Positions 11,089-23,704 of a stretch of DNA of 64,000 bases are shown in pieces. The position numbers and the translations under genes are program-made. The stretch is from Sciurus carolinensis (taxonomy: Eukaryota; Chordata; Mammalia; Rodentia; Sciuridae). The stretch is from positions 15,397,084 to 15,461,083 of the forward strand of contig NC_062216.1 of assembly GCF_902686445.1 (NCBI RefSeq), in the 5' to 3' direction. How positions within the stretch are numbered: position 1 is the stretch's first letter; each line of letters starts with the position of its first letter. The notes below the pieces were generated by a model. It made no database searches. It was not told the origin of the DNA and saw only the letters and a list, made by a program, of their open reading frames with translations.

Positions 11089-11525
11089 ACAGCTATAGGA
11101 GTTTTTGATTTTATAATGGCACACAGAAAAGTGATATGCATTCAGTAGAAACTGTACCTTGAATTTTAAATTTGGATTTTTTTTCCTGGGCTAGTGGGTA
11201 TGTGATAAGATCCCATCTGGTGACGTGGGGCAGGGGCAGCGGTGTTGAAGCTCCCAGTCACCCTGGAACCACGGGGGTGAACAGCCAATCTCCACAGTGT
11301 CTGTATTCAATAAATTGTGTGAAGTGTTAAGACTTCATTATAAACAGAATTTGTGTTAGATGATTTTGCCCAGCGGTAGGTGAATGTGTTTTCAGCACGT
11401 TTAAGACAGGCTGGGCTAAGCCATGATGTTCGGTAGGTTAGCGGCATTAAACGCGTTTCCAGCTTAAGACATTTTCAATTTATGATGGGTCTCGAGCATA
11501 ACTGGATCATAAGTGGAGGAGTCTC
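11089..11525. mobile_element. Tigger-class DNA-transposon relic
   Basis: Contains tcattataaacagaatttgt, gttagatgattttgcccagc, agccatgatgttcggtaggt and a terminus tttcaatttatgatgggtct ... cataagtggaggagtctct. These are the ordered landmarks of a known TcMar-Tigger non-autonomous element ending in a 'cttacgatggg...gtaagtcgaggag' type repeat. No transposase frame remains. Confidence 0.65.
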
Positions 11526-12479
11526 TGTGCAGTGAAACAGACCCTGTGCATGACACGGTCGCCTCTGACTCAGCTTCTGCTCCAGCCCTGAGTCCTTGGC
11601 TTGTGAGAAGAGCCTTTGTTCTGTGCCACTGTGCACTGGTGAGCAATCTGGAGGGCTGGCTTCCCACACAGGGTGGCTCCTGGGCAGCCGGAGGAGCCTT
11701 GCCTGCTCACCTGCAGTCTTCAGTGAGGACGTTCTTAAAGCAGTGCTGAGGGGGGGTCGGGGGCGCCCAGCTCCGGTGATGGGTGTCTCTCCATGGTGCT
11801 TCAGGGTTGGGGTGGAAGTTCCTGTAGCCAGCCTCAGGGTGCTTTGCCGTCTGCATGAGCAGCCTGAGAGAAGAAGCTGCCCACTTCCCTCTGGTGGGGC
11901 AGCATCAGCCGTGGTGCTCTTAGACCAGCTGCCAGCTTCTGGGCCCTTCCAGGTCTCTCTCACAAGACTCAGAGGGCTCCCATGGGCGGTCCTTTATGGC
12001 AGGGTTGCTGAGGTGGATGAGCACCTCAGGCCACCACTGGTACCCTCCTGCCTATAGAGTGGGGACATTGAGTTATGCACAAAGGAACAGGAAAGAGTTG
12101 CTGCTTGTTTAGAATGGGAGAGGAATTCGGGGATAGCTGCTTCCACCCTGCCTGGCTAGAGTCCTCCTGAGCGGGCAGTTCTCTCCTTTCCTGAGGACTG
12201 TATTCTGGGTACCATGATGTGCTCAGGAAGAGAGTCAAAGAGCAAAGGGCAGCCCTGGTTTCAGATCATAGGCTGATGAGCTTGGGCACATCCTTTAACA
12301 TCCATGGAGGAGCCTCTGTTTTCTTTGTTAAAATAAGGATCTTCACGGAAGCTTGGCAGCCCATTCAGGAGGGTGTGTGTGGAACTTTCTTCCTGGGTGC
12401 TGAGCTCTCCCAGAAGGCTGAGATAAGCCTCAGACCTGCCCTTAGCTGTTCCAGGCTGGTGCTGGCTGGGAGGTGGAGG

Positions 12480-13110
12480 GCCAGCCCTCTGAGTTTGGGT
12501 GGTCAGGGAAGGCCTAATGAAGGTGACGTCTGTGCTGGTCTGAAGGAGGAGTAGACCTATTACTAGTAGGTGGCCCTTCTGTTCCATGCCGAGGGAATGT
12601 GTGTGAGAGAGGGGTGACCAGGGAGAGGCAGGGAGATCAGTTCACAAAGCCCTGGTACTTTTTGGCAAGGAGTTTTATTTTCTCCAGAGAAAGTGGGGAG
12701 CCATTTTCAGCAAGATGGTGAACTGTCCAGCTGCTATTTTAGAGAGACCCCTTTGGCCACTGTGCACACAGGGGTTGGAAGAGAGGGAGGCTGTATAGGG
12801 AGGCCTTCTGGGAGGCCACATTGTGGCAGACCTGGAGATAAGGCCAACTCAGAGCATAGTGAAGAGGGCTGATCAGAGACAGAGACCTTCAGAGGCCAGT
12901 TCCTGGGGACTAAGTGCAGGTGAACAGTAAGGGCAGATCCAGGATAACGTCAAGGTCTCTGTCCTGGTGGCCAGCTGGTGGAGACACGCTTGTCCGAGAG
13001 AAGGAGATGGAGGGCTGGTATGTGGGGAGATGTTTGGACTTCAAAATTGTTAGTTGAAGGCCTTTGAAATGGGCCAGTGGAAAAGTCAAATATGAGAAAG
13101 ATTTGTTATC
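12480..13110 (-). mobile_element. L2 LINE, antisense
   Basis: Carries gggtggtcagggaaggccta at 12498-12517, gaaggtgacgtctgtgctgg, then tggggagccattttcagcaa at 12692-12711 and gagacccctttggccactgt at 12744-12763. These are the same ordered landmarks as a long L2 3' region in reverse. Diverged; ends approximate. Confidence 0.6.
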
Positions 13111-13547
13111 TGGGAGTTCGGGAGGTAGGCAGGGCTTGGGGTGGAGATGATGGGGTTAAGGCAACGTGGAAAGCAGGCGTCTGGGGAGGCTGGGAGAGCT
13201 AGGGTCCTGCAGCTGGGCAGGGAGGAGGGAGGATGTCCTCGGGGCAGAAGCTTCTGGGAAGAAGGAGGTGGAGGAGGAAACCGGACTGAGCAGTGACTTG
13301 TCCCAAAGGGAGGGACTGTCATGCTCAGAGCAGAAGGAGCCAGCCGAGGGAGGAGAGTTCGTGCTTGTGGGGTGGCACAGGGGAGCTCTGGATTCCCCAG
13401 AGACCCTGAGCGGAGGGGATCTCCTTGCCAGGCCTCTGCCTGCCAGCCCCCAACATCAGCAGGCTCACAGGTCTCTCAACGTGCTGTTTAATAAGAGGCC
13501 ACAGTGGTCAGGTGGGTGGACCCTGGTTAGGAATTTACCAAGCCCTA

Positions 13548-13865
13548 ATTAATACATTTGGCTCTCTGAATCCACAGTTCCACATTCATGGGTTTCATCA
13601 GCCACAGATTGGAAATATTTGAAAGAAAAACTATAATGAAAGATAACAACATAACAATAAAAATAGTACAAATAAAATGCAGTATAATAAGTATTTACAT
13701 ACCATGTGCATTCTGGTAGGGAGTCTGAGTCACCCAGAGATGACCTACCATACACAGGGCACTGCACATTATCTATACCTCAAAAGAACTTGAGCACCTT
13801 TGGAGTTTGGCATCTGTGGGAATCCTGGAGCTGATCCCTGAGGGTGTGGAGCGGGGACTACTGCC
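13548..13865. mobile_element. Tigger-class DNA-transposon relic
   Basis: Starts with an atttggctctctgaatccac segment near 13555 and ends with catctgtgggaatcctggag and ctgatccctgagggtgtgga near 13811-13849. The two ends are imperfect inverted repeats built on 'tccgcggattc'/'gggggtcctggaacc'-like sequence. The A-rich interior and size (about 320 bp) fit a non-autonomous Tigger relative. Confidence 0.6.
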
Positions 13866-14099
13866 CCTGCTGATAACTAACCCTGTGATCTTTTTGGAAG
13901 TTAGCATGGGTGGCCTTGGGTGGTGCAGGAGCAGAGGCAGAGGCCTCTGGCCACATTGGATGAGCGTCAGCCAGGTAACCTGCTCGGGTCCCCTCCGATA
14001 GAGTGAAGCTGGGGCCGCCTGTCTGCAGGAAAGAGGGGGAGTAGACCGTGGGTCCCTTCCTCTTATCCTCTCTTCTTTCGCCTTCCTTCTTTTCCCTCT

Positions 14100-14510
14100 T
14101 TCTTTCCTAATTCTCAAAATGAAATTTGCTTTATGGTTTTTACTGATTATAAAAGTGGTATGTGCTCATTAGAAGAAATAGTTCAGGCAAGACAGAAATG
14201 TGTACTTAGAGGGAAAACATCCCAATCCAGATACCCTGGAGTATGGAGAATACGTTCTTTAAAAATAAATGTGGGGCTGGGGATATAGCTCAGTTGGTAG
14301 AATGCTTGCCTTGCAAGCACAAGGTCCTGGGTTCAATCCCCAGCGCCTCAAAAAAAAAAAAAAAAAAGTGCATACACATATTCTAACAAAATGACATCGT
14401 GCAGGGTGTGCTATTTGATAAGCTACCTTTTTCTCTAAATACATGGTCAGCAATTATCCATCTCAGCCCGTGCAGGTATACTGGTTTTTAATGGCCATCT
14501 GGTTTCCCCT
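14100..14510 (+). mobile_element. Old L1M-type LINE 3' fragment, split by an ID SINE
   Basis: The left part has attataaaagtggtatgtgc at 14147-14166 and a 'catcccaatccagatacc' segment. The right part, after the SINE, has gtgcatacacatattctaac and a 'ggtttttaatggccatctgg' segment. This order is typical of mammalian L1M 3' UTRs. No ORF remains. Confidence 0.5.
14273..14367 (+). mobile_element. ID SINE (tRNA-Ala derived), intact pol III boxes
   Basis: About 77-bp body with an 18-A tail (14350-14367). The tRNA-derived pol III promoter is visible: box A tagctcagttgg (14286-14297) and box B gggttcaatccc (14329-14340). The body is close to the rodent ID consensus, so it is young compared with the L1M fragment it interrupts. 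Target duplications cannot be resolved because both flanks are A-rich. It is not a tRNA gene: there is no full cloverleaf and it has a poly-A tail. Confidence 0.92.
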
Positions 14511-15429
14511 GTGGGCTGTGTGCCTGTGAACGGTCTGTGTACCTGGTCTCTGTACACCTGTCTGTTCACTCTTATCGTCTGAGAAATGTGTCTGGGTCCC
14601 ACGGCCTGATGGTGGCCAACAGCCACATTCTAGGCTTTCTGAGGAGAGGGTGCACTCAGGTAACTGACCCTCCGACAGTTCTTGGGACTCTCCTGGGAGA
14701 GTTCATGGGAGTTTCCCCAGGAAGCTAGAATAAGTGGTCTTCCTTAGAGTGGGAGGGGAGTTTCTGGGTAGTTTGCAGTTGTGGTTTGGCTGTGCCATTA
14801 AGGAGAGCGGTCTGGTTTCCTATAACTGAAGGTGACACTCAGGGTGAGGACTCCACCGGTCAGTGGGTTTAGGAATATGTAAGGGCCTCTTTAGCCACCA
14901 CCCCGAGACTCAAGGAGAGATGATGCCTAAAGCGGAAGATTTTCGGAGTCAGTGTGTTGGCATCATTAAACATATAAGCTGGCTGGCCACGTTGAGCGCA
15001 GGGTCCGTGGAGCACATGGAGAGGGCTGGAGAACGTCGGCCAGGCTGAGCCTTTGGAGGTCTGGGGTGGTGGCCCCCTTTCTCCACTGTTTCCCTAAGGA
15101 TTTTGTTTCTGTTTTAAATAAGCCAAACAAGGGTCATTGCCTGCTCCTTGCTAACTCTCCCCTACTCCCTTCAGGAACAATTTGAAATCCCTAAAAAATC
15201 AACATGTGGTAGCTACCAAGTGACAACCTAGGAGCTCAGAAGACACCAGGGCTGTGACAATGGAGCATGCACCTCAGTCTTATTCATGGCGGGATGGAGC
15301 TGTGTGCTGGGTGGAAAGGTGGCAACTGGGGTGCCAAGGAAGCCATGGGTGTGCTTGAGAAGGTGACTGTTAAAGCCCCAAGGAATCACGATTACACCTT
15401 AAAAAAGAGGTAGAGGAGACCTAACAGAT

Positions 15430-15560
15430 CATCCCAATGGAATTTCCATTTTGCAGATAAACAAACTAAAGCCCAGAGAGATAAAGCTATTACCCAAAGT
15501 CACACAGCTATAGTGTGACAGGATCTGGTTCCTCTCTCTGGCCAGTGCCCTGCTCTGGGA
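15430..15560 (-). mobile_element. MIR SINE, antisense
   Basis: Shows cattttgcagataaacaaac at 15447-15466, cagagagataaagctattac, cccaaagtcacacagctata at 15493-15512 and gtgtgacaggatctggttcc. This is the expected antisense MIR order. Confidence 0.8.
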
Positions 15561-15747
15561 AGCACTTGGAGTGGCAGAGTGTGAACTTGCATAGAGTCAA
15601 ATACCTGGGCCCCACACTGGAGAGAGAAAACATTTCTGAGCCTCAGTTTTCCTTGTTAAAAAAATGGAAGTCCATGCCATCCATCTCGTGACCGTAGACG
15701 GAGAGAACAACTGTAAGGTCTAGGTCAAGTCTTGCTTATCCCACTTG

Positions 15748-16130
15748 TTGGGGACTAGAAGTGTTTCAGATTATGGATTTTTTTTGGGTGTTAGAATATT
15801 TGCACATTCTTAATGAGATATCTTGGGGATGGGACCTGAGTCTGAATGTGAAATTCATTTATGTTTTCTATATACTTTATGTACATAGCTTGAAGGTAAT
15901 TTTATACTTTTTTTTTTTTTTTACAGTGCTGGGGAATAGAACACAGGGCCTTGCTCATGCCACACAGATATTCCAGCTACATCCCCAGCCTGATTTTATA
16001 TAATATTTTACCCAGTTTTGTGCATAAAGCCAAGTGTCATAGGTGGACTTTTTCACACATGGTGTCATGTCAGGGCTCAAAAAGAGTTTCCGATTTCAGA
16101 GCGTGTCTGATTTTGGATTTTCAGGGAGGC
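15748..16130. mobile_element. DNA-transposon relic containing a nested ID SINE
   Basis: Second copy of the family seen at 9553-9890, in opposite orientation. It has ctagaagtgtttcagattat at 15756-15775, ttgcacattcttaatgagat, cttggggatgggacctgagt and gaaattcatttatgttttct. After the nested SINE it resumes with ataatattttacccagtttt and ttgtgcataaagc. The two halves join at the SINE, so the SINE inserted later. Confidence 0.65.
15908..15990 (-). mobile_element. ID-like SINE, antisense, nested in a DNA transposon
   Basis: A run of 15 T at 15908-15922 (the A tail read from the other strand) is followed by acagtgctggggaatagaac and ends gctacatccccagcc. Near-matching 9-bp flanks, aattttata (15898-15906) and gattttata (15992-16000), are probable target duplications. 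The box A part is more diverged than in the copies at 14273 and 26238. Confidence 0.75.
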
Positions 16131-19100
16131 TCACCTGTAGTGAAATGCTACAAAGTTTGAACACGGGCTGTCTCTCAGCTCACACGCTGGCCTGCAGACC
16201 TGGATCTGTACCAACAGGAGCAAGGGCAGGTAGTGATGGGGCTGCTGGGCAGATCCTCCCAGGAGGGGCAGGGACAGAATGGCAGTAAGGCTTGGTGCTT
16301 GGATACACAGAGCCTTGGAGATGGCTGTTGGCTTCTAGTGATGGGCAGAAGGTCTCAGACCTATTGGACCTTGTGCCAGCCCATTCTTGGCAAACGGAAC
16401 ATCATTTCTGCTTCCTTCTCTTTCCTCCAGCTCTGTCCCAGAGTACTTGACCGACTGTCCTGAGCCCCTTGCCAGAGCCTGCCTGTCCAGGGGTGCTGAA
16501 GTCTGGGCAGGGAGGGGTGGGGCAGTGGAGGAGCCCATGAGGTGGGGTCCCCAGCCCACAGTCCCTTTGCTTTCTCTGTGAGGGCTCAGGTCTGGATCGC
16601 TCTCGTCCCCCCACCCCTCTCTCCCCTTTGGATCAACCTCCCAGAGGTCAATGGCCAAAAGGAGGGGGAGAAACAGAAACGATGATGACTTTGATTTTTT
16701 TCTTTCTTCTGTTGGAGCCTGGGGAGGGTGGTTGTTTTGCTTCCTGGACCTCGGCAGAGAATTCTCTGCCAGACAATCATCTCGGCGCTTTCATTGCTTT
16801 CTGATGCTACTCTAACTGCGCAGGGTCGGCTATTAAATGGTCATCAAACCTCAGCCTCTATCCCATCAATAGTCATAAAGTTGGGGAGATAAAAGCCATC
16901 AGTTTTCCATTATAGCTGAAAGCAATACTGTAGCTAGCTATTTTCTGAATGCTGCAGATAGATGTATTTTAACTAGAGCAGGGTTTCCAGCAGCCCCCAG
17001 CTCAGATGCGGGCCCGGTATAACCTGCTGGGTGGTTAAAATAGAGGCGTGGCTGGGGTTTCTTCTCCCTTGGTCCCCTCTTTCCTGGAGAATTGAGCGGG
17101 CAGACATTCAGACTTGGGGTGCTGAGGTGAGGCCTGGGTGGTGGTGCTGTGGCTTCAGCCTCTCACGCTGACCAGATACTGTGGATAGATGCTGTATGTT
17201 GTGATCTGTCCACCCTAATGAGAAACCACCCTTCTCTGCCTGATCCTGGGCTTTGGGCAGGCCAGGGACTAGGCTCAGGGTAGTGTCTGCAGATCTGTGG
17301 GGAGTTTGAGGGTTGAGGGAGGTTGGGGCCTGCAGACTGGGCCATGTGGACCTCGAGCTGCCCCCTAGTGAAGAAGCTGGCACCTGGGAGGCAGGAAGTT
17401 GGGGAGACACTGTTACTGATGAACCATGCCCTTAGCTCCTCAAAAGTCTGTAGCTCTGCGGCCCATTTGGAAATGGATTTTGTAATCAAGCAGCCTGACA
17501 GCGAGCAGCCAGCAGATAAGAATGAACTTTTTAAAGCCTTCAAACCTCAGGAGCCCTAGACTCTCGTTCCAGAAGAATCTGGGTTCTGAGACCCCTCCCT
17601 GCCTTGGCTCTCCCATCTGCAGCCACCCTCTTGGCCTCCCTGAATGGGTGATTTCCTTCTGCATGTCTTGCTTCTGGGGTCTGGGGAGGTGCCCAGTCAC
17701 ATTAAGAGATCTTTGCGGTCACCTCTTTGTGGCCTCTCATTCTTTTCCAGAAAGTTGCCTTTTCTGTTTCCTGTGCTTTGGTTCCACTTTGTTCCAGCCC
17801 CTATCAGAGCTATTCTTAGGACACATCTCAGTCTTGAGTGTGTGGATTTTGCTTCACAGTGCTCTGGGGTCAGTTCACATTTCCTGATGTTTCCAAATCA
17901 GCTACGAGTTCCCCCTCCCTGACCTGGCTAGCAGGAATGAGACCCCATTTGCCTGTGCTGCCTGTCTGGGCTTCGGGACTCGGTCAGTCCAGGGCTGCTG
18001 GTCAGTCTTTGGTTTTGCTCCTCCTGCCAGCGTCACAGTGGGGATCCTCAGGTGAGCCCTTCAGCATCTACTCTGAGTGGCCCCAGTTGCCCGCTTGGCT
18101 GTGAAGTCCACTGACCCCAGACTCACCCAGAGAGACCCCCTCATGCCCATAGGCACTGCCCTCAAGGCCAGGGGCTCCCTGTGCTGCAACTCTCAGCGTC
18201 CCTCAATTGGGTCCTAGGGCAAAGGAGCCCGTACCCCCAGGACCTCGAGCCTTCTCTGCACTGGTGACCACCCCACTCAGCAAACCCTGGGCGATTCCAT
18301 TTCTTGAACTGCCTTCTTGAGATTTCTGAAAATGATGGCTCTTCTTAGTGTCAGGGACATCTGGGTTTCCTGGCCTTAAAGTCCTGCCTGGCCCCTGTAA
18401 GGGGTAGATGGCAGATGGAAGAAGGGAGAGCACGTCTCATTATTCTTCTTTCTTCTCTCTCTGCTGTGCCCTTAGGAAGGCAGGAGCCAGCTGCCTTTTC
18501 CACCACGTTTGCCCCCGCAGCAGCGACACTGTGGGCTCTGGCTGTTCATTCACCCCTGCGCCTGGCCCAGAGCCTGGTACTGTGCAGAGGTGCAGTCAGC
18601 ACCTGGGGAGTGCCTGGGTGCTTTTTGTCTCCTAAACCCGAGGCCATAGCAGGTGCCTTAACCTTTTCTTGATGACTCTGTCTCATCCCTGATGGCCAGG
18701 TAATGTCAAAGATGGTGGGGTGCCTTCAGGTCCCCTGACTTCTCTAGGATTGTTCACCCCTACACTAATTAGTCCCAGATACTGCGGCTTTTGAGTGGTT
18801 GCTGTTTGCTTTTCTGGTGTTTCTGTCTCCTCCTCTGTGTTGGCTGTCACTTCTTGCTGAAGGTTGTCTGCTCTTCCTGTCACCTCTCACCTTTGCTGGT
18901 TTTCAGAGGAACCGAAAACCAGAGGACGAGTGTATTTGAATTACAGATGCACCAGGAGCCATGAGGCTGTAAGTGGAGAGAGAATGGATTTTCCTGGGAG
19001 CAAAAGACCTGTTTTAGTGTACAAACTTCATCCTGCCTATTTCGGCGACTTCCTTGTTCTTGGCAGGCTGCCAGATGAGTGACCTACAAATGTGCTGTTA

Positions 19101-20726
19101 TGGCAGAGCCCTTTTCGATTAAAAAATATATTTTAAGATGACTTTGGAAAAGGGGCAAGAAAGCATATGAAGGCTTTTTGGAGTTAGACTTGGCCACTGA
19201 GATGGATCAGGGTATGGACCTTCCAAGAGCCCTCTCGTTTCTCTGCAGTGTCCACACCCTCATTGTCTTCAGTTTCCCTGAATGACTGTCCCCAACTTAA
19301 TTGTACCCTGTCTTGTTGTCACAGACTGGGTTCAAGGATTGGGAGGAGGATGGTTTTGATCTCAGTGAGTGGGGTTGTGTCATTAGCACAGAAGGTGACT
19401 CAGGATGAGGCTGTCATGCTGCAGCCGTGACTACCTCACCACGTGATGATGCTGAGACCTTTGGTGATGGACAGTGATGCCCATTCCAATTGGGGTGCTG
19501 GGGGGGGTCAGTTAGAAATGAGACCCTACGGGCTTGACTCTGAAGAAGGAGGAAGTGCAAACCAAGTTAGTGTCAATAGGAAGGAAGGGGCCCAAATCCC
19601 AGTGTCTTCCCCTTAATCTGGCCTATCTCACCATGAAAACCTCAGGGAATGCATGTCACCTCTTGTGTTTGCTTTTTTATCTGACACCAAAGGGATGGGA
19701 TTTAAATAATACCCATCTCAAGTTTTGTGCTTCATGAACTATACTTAGTCTTATTTCTGGAATTTGGGGAGTGGAGTGTATGATCTGAGAACCATGGACT
19801 TAATAGTAAAGTCCTCACTACTCAGCAAGGTAGAAGAGCCGAGGGCTTTGCTGCCGTTCTGCATGTCTAGTAGTTCTGGAAGTTTTCATGAGCAAATGCA
19901 GATCATGTGTATTCACGAGTGCTGTGCACACGTGCTTGTGTGAGAAACGCCGAGGGAGGTGTGGGCTTGGAGACGGCGCTGGAGGACTGAGTCGTGGGAG
20001 AGGGCTTCGAACCTGGCTTTGCAATGCATGGTGCAGACTCTCGCTTACTCTGGAGTACAGATCGGCACTGAAAAGCAGGCCTTTACCAGGTTACCTTCCC
20101 TCTGGGAAGCAGCTCCTTCATCTCCAGAGTAAGAGGCTGGACTCACTGGTCTCTGACGTCCTATCTTGGGCTGTAGCACCAAGGACCCAGGAAATCACTT
20201 CATAGTGCCACCTTCTTCTGTGAGGAGAGGCCCTGGAGAGGGCACCTTGAAACTCCGCCTCTTCCTGGGTGTCCCTGGGGTGGCTTGGCTCTGACAAGAG
20301 GTCATTTCTGGAGAGCTTCCTGGGCCCTGCCTCTCTGATTCTAGGTTTTCCAGGTCTGATAGCAGGTCGTCAGGCCCGCGCCTCTTCTGTGTGGTCCCAG
20401 AAGCATGAGGTCCAGGCAAGTCAGGGAGGGTGGGTTCTCATAATGCTCATGGGCAGGAAAAGCAGATAGGAGAGTCATTCCCTGGTGACTCCACCCAGAG
20501 TCCTGAAGAGTGTTGCAGGGGCTGTGGGGGAAGGGCAGCACTAGCACGCTGTGCCCTCAGCTGTGAGTGTGTGTTCATGGGAGCCACCAGGGTGAGCCAG
20601 TGTAGTCTGCAGGAGGGATTTCCAAATGAGTGTGTGCCTGTGGATTTGTCAGCATGCCTCCCCAAAGTGATTCTGAACTGGAGGTGCTACTTCTGTAAGG
20701 AAATTGCCCTCTTTTTAATAGTACTG

Positions 20727-20890
20727 TCATGTTCTCTGAGAGCTGTGTCACTAGGTGGTTTCATGGTCATGTGAGCATCGTAGAGTATACTTACACAAAC
20801 TAAGACAGCTATGATGTCACTAGGCGATAGAATCTTTGGGGAGCACACAGGCAGTCCATTGCTGTCTGAAACATTGTAGTGTAACATGTG
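20727..20890. mobile_element. Tigger (MER2-like) DNA-transposon relic
   Basis: Carries cgtagagtatacttacacaa at 20779-20798, acagctatgatgtcactagg at 20805-20824, and ends near gcagtccattgctgtctgaa and acattgtagtgtaac. These are ordered landmarks of MER2-type Tigger elements. It is shorter than the family length, so part of the interior is missing. A longer relative lies at 60716. Confidence 0.6.
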
Positions 20891-21424
20891 ACTCTAAGGA
20901 GACCTGATTCTCCATGGTTATTAAAAGAGAAAATCTCTAAGTACAGAGGGGCATCTGCAGGGACCTTTTCCTTCTTGGGTTTGCTCAAGATGACCCTGTC
21001 ACTCCCCACCGGCCTGAAGAGGAGGGGAAGTCCTGCACCCCTTTAACTCTTAGGCTGCAGTGGCAATGCCTGTTTTCTCTAATGCCCCGCAGCGTAGCCG
21101 AGACCAGCTGAGAGGGTTATTATTGCTACGTCGACTCAGGGGAGAGGAGGAGATAAGCGCAGAGAGCATCCTGTATGTCTGAACTGACTCTTGTCGGAGT
21201 CTGAGGCTGGAAGTTTCCGTCCTTTGGTCTCAATCTGCCCCATGTGGTAGGCACCATTGTGGATTCTGTCACCTGGCTACAGACTCTGCTTTCCAGATCC
21301 TAGACAGTAGGTGGGCTTCCAGAGGGAACCTGCCCCCGCTGTATAGTTCCGAGGTATCACTGAGAGTTCTTGTGTGTTAGGGGCCATGTCACCATGTTAG
21401 AATCTGTCAGACTCCTTTCTGTCC

Positions 21425-21565
21425 TTGGAAGTGGGCATTCTTATGATCTCTGTTCAGATAAGGAATCTGAGGACCAGATATATTAAGGGACCCACCCAGG
21501 GTCACACACTAATAAGGTGTAGCAGAAACTTGAACCAGTGTGGGCTCCCAGGGCTGTGCTTTTCA
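21425..21565 (-). mobile_element. MIR SINE, antisense
   Basis: Antisense MIR landmarks in order: cagataaggaatctgaggac at 21455-21474, gacccacccagggtcacaca at 21489-21508, then agcagaaacttgaaccagtg. Diverged; ends approximate. Confidence 0.75.
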
Positions 21566-22797
21566 CCCTATCCTGCCTTCTCTCTCCAGATAAACTCTGT
21601 GGATCTCGTGTCTCAATTAGCTGTGGTCCTGATACATTGCTGATTCCCGAATCCCTCCTGAAACCTGTGGAAAGGGAATCCCTGGCTGTGGGACCCAGGA
21701 ATCCAGTTTTTCCTTGGCTCCCTGGGTGACTTGCTGGGGGAGGGCTGAGGTAGGGACACCCTGTCTAGCCAGGGGTTCTATGTCCTGGAGTCACTACTGG
21801 AAGGTGACCTGGGGGTGGCTCCTGGGGGTGGGGGAGTCCAGTAAGCTCATTCCTTCCCTTGGTCTGCCAATGTCTCCACCATCTCTGCATCCTCTAGAAC
21901 TCAGCCAATTGTAGATGGTGTGTACCTGGCCTGGAGCGTAGCCCCGATTCACCTACTGTCTACCTGTCTGTCATATCCACAAACTAGCTCTATCATCCAG
22001 CCCACATTTTGGCTATTAAAATTGCCCTGTTTATTCTTGGGAAGATAAGCCAAGTATTTCCCCTGAGTCCAGCAGTTATTGGAAATGGGCTGTCACTGCA
22101 GGAGACCACTGTGGCATGAATAGAACACATGGCTTGGCCCCAGCCACGGAGACTGAGGAAGGCCCGGCATGGAGGCTGCCGTGTGTGGCCAGACAAGCAG
22201 TAGTAGTGCTCACTCCACTGTTCTGACTGACCACCGTTATAGGGACTTAGTTATCTGCCACATGCAGTGTCCTGTGTGGTCTCTGTACCCGTGGGGACTG
22301 AGTGCCCTGGTCCTGAGGAGGGAGGTGGGAGTCTGGAAACCTGAGAAACATGATTCTTCTTCATCTGCCTCCTGCAGGTGGCTGCGGTGGGGTGGGGACA
22401 GCACCCAGGTATGGAGTGCTGGGGCCCAGGCTGCACAATGTCCTGCCCTGGCAGAGCACAGGGAAGAGGCGGGGAATGGTGCGATGTGCTCCCCTAGGAC
22501 CTTGCTGCAGGGTACAGGGCCTTGGGACCTGGTTCAGTGCAGCCTTAACCTCTCTGCTGGGGCAGCTCCTTGGGAAGAGGCAAGGGAGGCTCTTTCTGAC
22601 CCTCCCATGGAGTGGGGCCCAGGTGGGTGGCAGAGACTGGGACCCTGGAGAGTTGAAACCCTGTCCTTGGGAAAGTGACCACCCAGGCTGGACACAGAGG
22701 GTTCAGCCTACATCTGATTCAAGGGGAGGTGGAAGAAGTGAAATCAAGGGCCTGCTGGAATCAGGAGGGAATCGATGAGGGTGGCAGAAAGACAGTC

Positions 22798-23192
22798 TCT
22801 CCAAGTTCATGTCTACCTGGAGTTTCAGAATGTGGCCTTATTTGAAAATGAAGTCTTTGCAGAGAATCAGGTAAGATGAGATCATGCTGCATTAGGATGG
22901 GCCTCAAATCCAGTGACTGGTGTCCTTTTATGGAGAAGGGAAGAGGCAGAGATGCACAGGGAAGAAGACCGTGTGACAGTGGACATAGGGATTGGGGAGA
23001 TGCCGCTATAAGCCAAGAGAAGCCGGAAGAGGCAGGAAGGACCCTCCCTGGAACTTTCAAAGGGAGCCTTGTCCTACCAGCAGCATGATCTTGGACTTCT
23101 AGCCTCCAAAACAGCAAGGGAACAAGTACCTGTCATTTTAAGCCACCTAGGTTATGGCATTTTGTTAGGACCACTCTAGGAAACTAATACAT
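22798..23192 (+). mobile_element. MaLR (MLT1-class) LTR, near full length
   Basis: A solo LTR of an ancient non-infectious ERVL-MaLR retrotransposon. Ordered landmarks are gtggccttatttgaaaatga near 22831-22850, gtctttgcagagaatcagg, atccagtgactggtgtcctt near 22909-22928, ttggacttctagcctccaaa near 23092-23111, and the 3' end ctaggaaactaatacata. No internal gag/pol sequence is present. Confidence 0.7.
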
Positions 23193-23704
23193 AGAGGCAG
23201 GGTTTCACACACTTCTCCAGCCAGAGAAGGGCTGACTGTTGTCACCATGCCACCCCAAGGACAGTGGGACCTGGAAAATGTGTTGACAATTCATATGTCT
23301 GAGAGGCAGAGAGGAAGGGCTCAGATGGACAAGTGCTGCTGGGGAATGCTGGGAAAGGCTAAGGAGGGCTTCCAAGGAAAGGGGTACTGGAGAAGGCAGA
23401 TGAGGGGGGACTGGGAAGAGGGAGGAGCTGGAGAAGGACCATGGGTTTGAGGGCAGAGACCAAGAGCAGGTGGGTTGTCACCCTAATGGATGCCAACCTT
23501 CCGTATGGCACCAAAGCCCATTTACTGCTGGTTGGAGCCCAGGGGTGACTCTCAAGGGGAGAACTGCTATATTTGAAGTCAGACATCCCTGGCTCTGTGC
23601 CTGTGACCATCACCTCTGTCTTGGATTCTGCCAGCACCCTACCCAGAGGGTGATGTTCAGCACTCCAGACTCACCCATACCTCTGAGAGGACTGGCAATC
23701 CTGG

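Noticed and set aside
14273..14367. tRNA gene
   Set aside because: Box A and box B are present but there is no complete cloverleaf, and an A tail follows. It is an ID SINE.
22798..23192. Endogenous retrovirus with genes
   Set aside because: Only a solo MaLR LTR is present, with no gag, pol or env sequence on either side. The same holds for 36905-37342 and 9125-9230.
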